Made by a program: the position numbers and the translations under genes. Below, piece by piece: positions 17,658 to 23,726 of a stretch of 36,312 nucleotides of DNA. The DNA is from Flavobacterium sp. GTDB lineage: Bacteria; Bacteroidota; Bacteroidia; Flavobacteriales; Flavobacteriaceae. The stretch is from the NCBI GenBank assembly GCA_016714905.1, contig JADKBW010000026.1:1-36312 (forward strand). The letters are read 5' to 3'. The stretch's first letter is position 1, and each line of letters begins with the position of its first letter. A model generated the notes under the pieces. That model did not search any database. It worked only from the letters and a program-made list of their open reading frames with translations, and had not been told where the DNA came from.

Positions 17658-17880
17658 AAAAATACAAGATATTTTATCTTAGCAGTTCGAAGTGCAGTTT
17701 ATAAACATGTTCAGTAGGTAGTTCAAAAAACAAACTCAAATATTGGTAAGTTCCAATTTTCTAATTATATTTACGTAATACAATTTAACGTTCTTTATTG
17801 GTATTTTTTGGTGACCTATTTAGGTACCTATTGAAAAAATATTACAGCTAAAGCCTTGTAAATACTAGCATAAAGAGAGC

Positions 17881-17903
17881 GATACAAATCCCTCTTTCTC
17901 CGC
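17881..17903 (+). other. tRNA-Ser-like 3' end fragment (possible att site)
   Basis: CAAATCCCTCTTTCTCCGC resembles the 3' side of the T arm plus the acceptor strand of a bacterial serine tRNA (CGAATCCC...CTCTCCGC). The matching 5' acceptor strand and most of the 5' T-stem are absent upstream, so this is a fragment, not a complete tRNA gene. It is followed by a terminator, as after a real tRNA gene. Such 3' ends are left at the border when an element integrates into a tRNA gene. Confidence 0.4.
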
Positions 17904-17907
17904 GAAG

Positions 17908-17939
17908 AAAAACCGAAAGCGTTTGCTTTCGGTTTTTTT
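17908..17939 (+). terminator. Intrinsic terminator hairpin
   Basis: AAAACCGAAAGC, loop GTTT, GCTTTCGGTTTT followed by further T residues: a perfect 12-bp stem with a T run on the plus strand. It follows the tRNA-Ser-like fragment directly and may be its original terminator. It could work on both strands. Confidence 0.75.
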
Positions 17940-18016
17940 GTTTTATGGCGTGTCGAAAGTGCCAACTTTCGTAAGCGACAGAAAACAAAAAAACATAAAC
18001 GCCCTGCAAGGGCGTT

Positions 18017-18330
18017 GGTTTTTCTTCGCAGGTTCCCCGCGCTGGGATCAACGAAGTTACTCCCTTTTATTCTTGCGGAAGACCGTAACTACTGTAAGCG
18101 ATTGGTTTTTCTTCGCAGGTTCCCCTAAAGGGATCAACGAAGTTACTCCCTTTTACTCTTACAGAAAACATAACTACTGCAAGCGATTGGTTTTTCTTCG
18201 CAGGATTCCCCCTAAAGGGATCAACGAAGTTACTCCCTTTTATTTTTGCGGAAGACGTAACCACTGCAAGGGCGTTGGTTTTTCTTCACAGGTTTCCCTA
18301 ACGGAATCAACGAAGTAAAGCCCTTTTCGT
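18017..18330. repeat. Four imperfect ~86-bp tandem repeats
   Basis: Copies begin with GGTTTTTCTTCGCAGG (or near variants) at 18017, 18104, 18189 and 18277, giving periods of 87, 85 and 88 bp; the last copy is partial. Each full copy contains AAGGGA (or GGGA), then TCAACGAAGTTAC, then TCCCTT, an inverted repeat able to form a 6-bp stem, then a variable TTGCGGAAGAC-like spacer. The start motif is the reverse complement of GCGAAGAAAAACC found just after the tRNA-Ser-like fragment. Reading frames through it are period-induced and show no credible protein. Confidence 0.8.
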
Positions 18331-18378
18331 CCAACAGGCATTACCCAAAATTCCTGTTTTTCAATCAGTTCTTCGTTT

Positions 18379-18409
18379 CTTTAACCGAACGTCATTCACT
18401 TGGTTAAAG
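18379..18409. repeat. Inverted repeat CTTTAACC / GGTTAAAG
   Basis: Perfect 8-bp arms (18379-18386 and 18402-18409) around a 15-nt loop, followed by GAAAAAAG. It lies between the tandem repeats and the NUMOD4 promoter. No T run on the plus strand; function unknown. Confidence 0.4.
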
Positions 18410-18453
18410 GAAAAAAGATTTTCATAAGCCTCCACGAGCTCTAGTATCGACCG

Positions 18454-18484
18454 TTGAAAAACTAACTTTTTTATTATACTTTTG
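18454..18484 (+). promoter_or_regulatory. Bacteroidota promoter of the NUMOD4 gene
   Basis: TTG (18454-18456), 20-nt spacer, TACTTTTG (18477-18484): a full match to the TTG-N17-23-TAnnTTTG consensus. Transcription would begin near 18490, which favours the ATG at 18507 over the one at 18495 as the translation start. Confidence 0.7.
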
Positions 18485-18506
18485 TACAAAGTAAATGATA
18501 TCAAAA

Positions 18507-19084
18507 ATGATCCGATTTTATCCAAACGAAAACTTCAAAGAAATCGAAATTGATTACCCATTAAAATTCAGATATGCCGTATCTGATAGTGGAAGATTAA
18601 TAAGCTTCACTGATAAATTTCAAGATGGGACTTTATTGAAAGGAGGCGATTCTGATGGTTATAGAACATTCCGGTATTTAATGAATAGTAATGGCAAAAG
18701 AGTCAGCAAGAACTTTTTTATTTATAAGTTGGTGGCGGAGCTCTTTATTCCAAAATCATCTGAAGAACAACGCTATGTGTTGCACCTAGATTATCAACGC
18801 AAAAATGATAATTTTCGAAATCTAAAATGGGCAACCTATGAAGAAATGCTAGCGCACAGGCAAAAAGCCCCTACATGATCAAAGCCAAGATTAATCAACG
18901 CGAGCACAAAATAAAATCAGATGGGCGTAAACTTACGGTCACTAAAGTCATGCACCTCAAAAAATTAATATTCGATCCAAAGCGAAAAACGCGTCTAAAA
19001 ATGTTAGCCAAACAATTTGGTATCAGTGAAATGCAAGTAAGTAGAATCAAAAGTGGGGAAAATTGGGGGCATATTAAAATTTAA
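18507..19084 (+). pseudogene. NUMOD4/HNH-like protein with C-terminal HTH, frameshifted
   Basis: Two frames overlap at ATGA (18875), but together they read as one protein of about 192 aa. Adding one A to the run 18862-18866 converts QKAPT-stop into QKSPYMIKAKINQ and joins them. Order: NUMOD4-like N-terminus (FRYAVSDSGRLISFTD), an HNH_3-like block (YKLVAELFIP, then VLHLDYQRKNDNFRNLKWAT), and a C-terminal HTH of the homing-endonuclease/resolvase kind (LAKQFGISEMQVSRIKSGENW). The first catalytic His of the usual VHRLVA motif is replaced (IYKLVA), so it may bind DNA without cutting. Such full-length proteins are frequent, stand-alone genes in flavobacteria. It has a good promoter and is followed by a hairpin. 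Confidence 0.75.
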
Positions 19085-19110
19085 AAAGCCCGGTTTCGTA
19101 ATTGAGCTTT
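19085..19110 (+). terminator. Hairpin after the NUMOD4 gene
   Basis: AAAGCCCGGTT and AATTGAGCTTT pair over about 11 bp with two G-U pairs and one mismatch, starting at the stop codon. It is a variant of the hairpin at 14928-14953, with the same left arm. Only a short T run follows, so termination may be weak. Confidence 0.45.
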
Positions 19111-19258
19111 CTAATTCATTTCCTAATTTACCACAACTCAAGGCTCGTTTTAGATATGTTGTTCCTTTCTTTAAATGAATATCTTCCTGTCGGTTATAGA
19201 AAAAATGATCTCCATCAGCCGTCACGATCTCTGGCATCGACGGTGATGCGCAATAGTG

Positions 19259-19288
19259 TTGTGCATTCGGAAACAATTCTTATCTTTG
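19259..19288 (+). promoter_or_regulatory. Bacteroidota promoter of the Fic gene
   Basis: TTG (19259-19261), 19-nt spacer, TATCTTTG (19281-19288) matches the consensus fully. Transcription would start near 19295, so the ATG at 19314 (MKPPYEITQ) is a better start than the one at 19299. The rest of 19111-19258 shows no gene. Confidence 0.65.
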
Positions 19289-19313
19289 GTAGCATCAAAT
19301 GATAGCATCAATG

Positions 19314-20272
19314 AAGCCGCCATATGAAATTACACAGACGATTTTAAAACTTATAGCTTCAATTTCTGAGAAGATTGGAGAAGTGAATGCCAACTACTTA
19401 AACAAACCATCACCAACGCTCACAAGCAAAACAAAATCAAGACCATCTATTCATCACTTCAAATCGAAGGAAATACACTTTCTCAAGAACAAATTACAGC
19501 ATTGATTGAAAACAAAAGAGTAATTGGTCCTGAGAAAGATGTAATCGAAGTGCTCAATGCAATTAGCGTCTATGAGAATTTAGAGCGCTTTAAAGCTACT
19601 GATGAAAAATCATTTCTAAAGGCGCACCAAATAATGATGAAAGGATTAATTGCTAATCCTGGAAAATATAGAAACAAAAGTGTCGGGATTGTAAAAGGAT
19701 TAGAAGTTGCGCATGTGGCACCGCCATTTGAAAATGTCCCTTTTTTGATGAAAGATCTATTTACTTTTCTTAAAGAAACAGCTGAAATTGCATTGATAAA
19801 AAGTTGTGTCTTTCATTACGAAATGGAATTCATTCATCCATTTCTTGATGGAAACGGAAGAATTGGAAGGTTGTGGCAAACCATTATTCTGATGGAAAAA
19901 TACCCAGTTTTTGAGTTTTTACCTTTTGAAACTTTAATCAACAAAACACAAAAAGAATATTATGAATCTTTAGCACTAAGTGATAAAGCTGGAAACTCAA
20001 CTGTATTTATTGAATATATGTTGCAAGTCATTGATGAATCGCTTGGCGAACTTCTAAATTTTAAAAATCGCACGCTTCGAGAAATCGATAGGATTGCGTA
20101 TTTTTTAAAAATTTCATCAAAGCAATTTACAAGAAAAGATTACATGAACACTTTTAAAGATATATCAACAGCTACTGCTTCGAGAGATCTGAAAAAAGCA
20201 ACAGAATTAAATCTTATAACGAAGCAAGGGAATAATAATCAAACTGTTTATATTATAAATAACTACAGCTGA
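19314..20272 (+). pseudogene. Fic-domain protein (predicted AMP transferase), frameshifted
   Basis: Fic enzymes transfer AMP or other groups from nucleotides to hydroxyls of target proteins. Here the active site HPFLDGNGRIGRLW is intact, with the upstream flap (SVGIVKGLEVAHVAPP) and a C-terminal winged helix (QFTRKDYMNTFKDISTATASRDLKKA). The N-terminal inhibitory motif (S/T)xxxE(G/N) is seen as SLQIEG. The frame breaks at 19421-19424: one missing base separates residues 1-36 from KQNKIKTIYSSLQIEG onward. This break is not in a homopolymer. Repaired length is about 319 aa, typical. Any product translated only from start codons after 19500 would lack the inhibitory helix. It has its own promoter and no antitoxin partner, as expected for the class with internal inhibition. 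Confidence 0.83.
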
Positions 20273-20332
20273 TCACAAATACTAATAATCATGGCTCGTT
20301 TTTCGGTAAATCCGTACATACAATAAACAAAA

Positions 20333-20352
20333 AAAACCGCAACCGCGGTTTT
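20333..20352. terminator. Bidirectional terminator between Fic and ribB genes
   Basis: AAAACCGC-AACC-GCGGTTTT, a perfect 8-bp stem, preceded by an A run and ending in T residues. It lies in the convergent gap (20273-20507) and could serve both genes. Confidence 0.7.
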
Positions 20353-20375
20353 ATATCAAATCACAACACCAAATC

Positions 20376-20439
20376 TTACAGTCTTAAAGTCTTACAGTCC
20401 TACAATCTTACAGTCCTACAGTCTTACCGTCCTACAATC
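20376..20439. repeat. Octamer minisatellite, eight units
   Basis: Eight consecutive 8-bp units of the form (T/C)TA(C/A)(A/C)(G/A)TC: TTACAGTC, TTAAAGTC, TTACAGTC, CTACAATC, TTACAGTC, CTACAGTC, TTACCGTC, CTACAATC. Intergenic once the ribB frame is corrected. Confidence 0.88.
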
Positions 20440-20506
20440 CCAAGCGCAGCGTGTCCCAAGCGTAGCGTGTCCAAAGCGCAGCGTCTCTAAAGGCGCAGCC
20501 GTGTCC
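20440..20506. repeat. 16-bp tandem repeat, four units
   Basis: Units CAAGCGCAGCGTGTCC, CAAGCGTAGCGTGTCC, AAAGCGCAGCGTCTCT and a longer AAAGGCGCAGCCGTGTCC follow the octamer array directly and stop two bases before the corrected ribB stop codon. G+C-rich compared with the surroundings. Confidence 0.82.
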
Positions 20507-20507
20507 A

Positions 20508-21639
20508 TCAATACCCCACATATTCCGTAATCTCCAACCCATAACCAATCATGCCGACGTTTGGTATGCTCGGCGTTTGATACGAGTCGAATTTTTGAGA
20601 TGTCAATATCATGCAGAATTTGAGCACCAATCCCAAAATCCTTGTTGTCCATTTTAATTTGTGGTGCTTTGAAAATTCCTTTCGACTGTAGTGTTTTCAA
20701 CTCCACGATGCGGTTCAACAAATTGGAAGTCTGCATTTCTTGGTTGATAAACAAAATCGCGCCTTTGCCTTCGTCATGCACCAATTGAAACATGTCGTCC
20801 AGTTTCTTGTCGGCATTATTCGTTAAAGTGCCTAGAATATCATTATTCACTAAGGTCGAATTGATTCGGGTGAGGATGGGTTCACCAATATTCCATGTGC
20901 CTTTGGTTAAGGCAATATGTACTTGTTTGTTTGTTGTTTGTTCATAAGCCCGCAAACGGAATTTCCCAAATCGGGTTTCGATATCAAAATCTTCTTTTTT
21001 TGTAATCAAACTGTCGTGCTGCATGCGGTAAGCCACTAAATCCTCGATAGAAACCAACTTCAAATCGAATTTCTTAGCCACATCTACCAATTGCGGTAAT
21101 CTCGCCATCGTGCCATCTTCATTCATGATTTCGACGATGAGTCCAGCGGATTTGTAGCCCGCCAATCTCGCAAAATCAATCGCGGCTTCGGTATGTCCGG
21201 TGCGGCGTAATACGCCACCTTGCTTGGCAATTAACGGAAAAATATGTCCAGGTCGCGCGAGGTCATGGGGTTTGGTATTGGGGCTGGTCAATGCCAGTAC
21301 TGTTTTGGCTCTGTCTAAAGCAGAAATTCCGGTTGTTACGCCATTGCCTCGTAAATCTACAGAAACGGTAAACGCCGTTTCCATCGGATCGGTATTGTTG
21401 TTCACCATGGCGTGTAATCCCAGTTCTTTACAGCGATTTTCGGTCAAAGGCACACAAATTAGTCCTCTGCCGTGTGTCGCCATAAAATTGATCATCTCTG
21501 GGGTCACCATCTCTGCTGCTGCAAGAAAATCTCCTTCATTCTCTCGGTCTTCATCGTCAACAACAATAATAACTTTCCCTTGACGGATGTCTTCAATGGC
21601 TTCCTCAATGGTGTTGAGTTTTATTTTTTCAATTTCCAT
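20508..21639 (-). pseudogene. ribB: RibB: 3,4-dihydroxy-2-butanone 4-phosphate synthase with degenerate GTP cyclohydrolase II domain, 3' frameshift
   Basis: Riboflavin synthesis enzyme converting ribulose 5-phosphate to the four-carbon precursor and formate. The DHBPS domain (residues 1-205) is intact: DDEDRENEGD, THGRGLICV, GVTTGISALDRA, PGHIFPL and RTGHTEA. The C-terminal GCH II-like domain lacks the zinc cysteines and the usual RQEGRG loop (here INSTLVNNDILG and INQEMQTSN), so it is not expected to hydrolyse GTP. A 2-nt deletion at about 20556-20560 turns KRVGMIGYGLEITEYVGY-stop (ending at 20508) into a frame that runs on to 20416 through the minisatellites. The corrected protein is 377 aa. 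The ATG at 21639 is preferred; 21651 would overlap lptG. It is last in the ftsK-lolA-lptG-ribB string. Confidence 0.88.
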
Positions 21640-21643
21640 AATA

Positions 21644-23077
21644 TTATTCATTGTTTGAAGGAAATACTTTTTTAAAAAACTTATGAATGGGCGTCATAAT
21701 CAAATCCATATTTACCAAGCCGATATCATTGGTTGCTCTGTACGTCAATAAAATAGCTAACGGCAATAAGATCATGGTGGAAAGCCAGCAGCCTAAGAAA
21801 GGGCTTATTTCATTTTCTTGTGCCACTTTTTTTCCAAAGGTGTTGACGAAGTGAAAGATAATAAAGATGGTCACCGCGAAAACAATAGGTAATCCCAAAC
21901 CACCTTTTCGAATGATTGCTCCTAATGGTGCTCCAATAAAAAACATAAGCAAGCAAGCAAACGAAATGACAAATTTGTCGTACACGGCAATCCAGTGCTC
22001 ATTGATGGTTTCTATCTTATCGTTGAGTCCAGATCGGTAACTTTCTATAGAAAAGGTATTGCTTGTCACATAATTTCCGGCAAGGTTTAAAATACCCGCT
22101 TTTTCGGTTGTAGAAAATTTGGACAGGATATCGGGTGATAAGCTTGCGTTGCTTTCTTTGGTTTTTGGAGTTTGCTTTGAGTTTCCAGCGCGCTGGTACA
22201 TATTGTCTGAAATAGAGATCACCTCTTTTTTATAATTGACATTCAAAGAATCAAGCGTATAAAGCAATTCTTTCATCGTAAGCATCTTGTCTGTATTGGT
22301 GATTTGCATGTCTTGCTCTGATGCGGTATTTAATTTTGTCAGATCAATATTAATCACATATTTCTTGAATGAACTTTTTGCGAAAGGAAGTTTCTTTCTG
22401 TCTTCATATTTCTTTGGCACGAGATCTTCATAGTAGTAACCATCCTTTAGAATCAATTGCAAGATGCTTGATTTCTCGCTACTGACCAATTCCCCTGTTT
22501 TTGATTTTATGACATTCTTGCTTCCATCAAAATTGGTTGTTTTTTTATGAATGGTGACACCCGTTAGGAAATTGCCATTTTCGCCAGATTTTTTATCGAC
22601 TTTAATATTGTAACTTCCCACTTCACTAAATTGTCCTTCTGCAATAGCCATCGCTGGTTTTACTTGTGCAATCTCTTTTCTGAAATTAATAAATTTATAT
22701 TCTGAATAGGGAATCACATTGTTGGCAAAAAAGAATGCCGCACCACTGAGAAATACAATAAAAAGGGTTAAGGATCGCATAATTCTTTGCAAGGAGATAC
22801 CGGCGGATTTCATCGCAGCAAATTCATAATTCTCTGCCAGATCACCAAAAGTCATAATGGAAGCTAACAATACAGAAAGCGGAAGCACCAAAGGAACAAG
22901 ACTCGGCATTTTAAAAAGCAAAAACTTCAGAATAAGAATAAGGTCTAAGTCTTTGCCCGCTAACTCAGAGATAAATAGCCAAACGGTTTGAAGTATGAAT
23001 ATTAAAGAAAGGATAACAAATACAGTCGCAAATGTTGTGATAAAGGATTTAAGAATGTATCGATCGAGAATTTTCAC
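21644..23077 (-). CDS. lptG: LptF/LptG-family (YjgP/YjgQ) permease
   Basis: Inner-membrane permease component of the lipopolysaccharide export machine, working with the LptB ATPase. The 477-aa product has the family layout: N-terminal TM helices (residues about 10-125, starting MKILDRYILKSF, with the FAAMKSAGISLQRIMRS coupling segment), a periplasmic jelly-roll region (about 130-365), and C-terminal TM helices (FACLLMFFIGAPLGAIIRKGG and on). It begins with GTG (23075-23077), six nt after lolA, and its end lies beside the ribB start. Whether it is the F or G paralogue cannot be settled from one copy; the lolA-lptG-ribB order is the common flavobacterial one. Confidence 0.85.
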   Translation of the reverse strand: MKILDRYILKSFITTFATVFVILSLIFILQTVWLFISELAGKDLDLILILKFLLFKMPSLVPLVLPLSVLLASIMTFGDLAENYEFAAMKSAGISLQRIMRSLTLFIVFLSGAAFFFANNVIPYSEYKFINFRKEIAQVKPAMAIAEGQFSEVGSYNIKVDKKSGENGNFLTGVTIHKKTTNFDGSKNVIKSKTGELVSSEKSSILQLILKDGYYYEDLVPKKYEDRKKLPFAKSSFKKYVINIDLTKLNTASEQDMQITNTDKMLTMKELLYTLDSLNVNYKKEVISISDNMYQRAGNSKQTPKTKESNASLSPDILSKFSTTEKAGILNLAGNYVTSNTFSIESYRSGLNDKIETINEHWIAVYDKFVISFACLLMFFIGAPLGAIIRKGGLGLPIVFAVTIFIIFHFVNTFGKKVAQENEISPFLGCWLSTMILLPLAILLTYRATNDIGLVNMDLIMTPIHKFFKKVFPSNNE

Positions 23078-23083
23078 TTACAA

Positions 23084-23725
23084 TTAATCTAACTTATTGA
23101 TGTAGTATTTTGGATATTTACTGGCGTCAAAGGTAAATTGATTTTTTGATAATGGTTGGTTGATTTTAAAAGAATTAACCGTGAGTGTAGTTTTGCTACC
23201 ATTCTTGCCAACTTCGATCAAATTGTAAATGTTCTTGGTTTGAATATCAATACCTAACAGAATTTCTTTTCGTTGGTCTTTCCCACTGGTCGGGACTAAT
23301 TTGACATATTGAATTTGTCGTCCTTTGATATTTTGCTTAATATCCCAAGTATATTTATATCCGGTATTGTAAAAGGTAAGCATTTTTGAGGGTGTTATCG
23401 CCGCGTCATCTTTTTCATCTAATTTGGATATCGATACTTCTTCGTCCTCAGGGTTGATGGTGTAAATCTTTTTTCCATCGAAAATTTTGGTCACGCCCAT
23501 CAAGTTCAACACATACATATTGCCTTTCATGGTCACATTTCCTTTGCTTTCTTGATTGATATTTTCTTTGGCGTTATTTAATGCGTACTTAAAGTCGATG
23601 ACAATATTGCTGTAGCTTTTCACTTTAGTGGTAACTTGATCTAATAAATCTTTGGCTTTTTTGTCTTGTGCGGTAGTCGCGAAATTGATGAAGAGTAGAA
23701 ATGCAAAAAGGGCAATCTTTTTCAT
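23084..23725 (-). CDS. lolA: LolA-like outer-membrane lipoprotein carrier
   Basis: Periplasmic chaperone that moves lipoproteins from the inner membrane to the outer membrane. Signal peptide at residues 1-19 (MKKIALFAFLLFINFATTA), then a LolA fold: KDLLDQVTTKVKSYSNIVIDF, alternating strands (GNVTMKGNMYVLNL, KIFDGKKIYTIN) and the C-terminal NSFKINQPLSKNQFTFDASKYP. The start at 23725 lies one base past the ftsK stop (TAA 23727-23729), giving a proper signal peptide; the upstream ATG at 23746 would add seven residues and overlap ftsK. The mature length of about 195 aa is typical for Bacteroidota LolA-like proteins. Operon with ftsK and lptG. Confidence 0.85.
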   Translation of the reverse strand: MKKIALFAFLLFINFATTAQDKKAKDLLDQVTTKVKSYSNIVIDFKYALNNAKENINQESKGNVTMKGNMYVLNLMGVTKIFDGKKIYTINPEDEEVSISKLDEKDDAAITPSKMLTFYNTGYKYTWDIKQNIKGRQIQYVKLVPTSGKDQRKEILLGIDIQTKNIYNLIEVGKNGSKTTLTVNSFKINQPLSKNQFTFDASKYPKYYINKLD

Positions 23726-23726
23726 G

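Larger units (their letters stand above)
17658..18016. other. Non-coding stretch with hairpins and a possible attachment site
   Basis: No credible gene. Contents in order: a small hairpin AAGATA/TATCTT (17666-17680) just after the broken gene; direct repeats GGTGACCTATT (17810-17820) and GGTACCTATT (17823-17832); a sequence like the 3' end of tRNA-Ser (17884-17903); a strong hairpin with T run (17908-17939); and a CGCCCT/AGGGCG hairpin (18000-18014) leading into TTGGTTTTTC. Confidence 0.5.

Noticed and set aside
17482..17667. Minus-strand 61-codon frame
   Set aside because: It is antisense to the broken plus-strand gene whose two frames give a coherent protein.
17850..17903. Complete tRNA-Ser gene
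   Set aside because: Only the 3' part is recognisable; no 5' acceptor strand, D arm or anticodon arm can be found upstream.
18067..18264. Minus-strand frame of 65 codons in the same repeats
   Set aside because: Repeat artefact with no promoter, no homology that I recognise and low-complexity text.
17923..18318. Open frame of 131 codons across the tandem repeats, with FFFAGSPKGINEVTPFY-like text
   Set aside because: The open frame is produced by the repeat period, changes frame between copies and has no family resemblance; the DNA is better explained as a non-coding repeat array.
18017..18330. CRISPR array
   Set aside because: Repeat units of about 86 bp are contiguous, without unique spacers of regular length, and no cas genes are nearby.
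18495..19084. Two-gene operon of an HNH protein and a small HTH protein
   Set aside because: One added A joins them into a single protein with the expected flavobacterial layout.
19004..19276. Minus-strand 90-codon frame overlapping the NUMOD4 3' end and Fic promoter
   Set aside because: Overlaps a terminator hairpin, a coding 3' end and a good promoter; no recognisable domains.
20416..20507. RibB C-terminal extension of about 30 residues
   Set aside because: It is produced by a 2-nt deletion; the alternative frame gives the conserved ending and an immediate stop at 20508, and the extension translates minisatellites.
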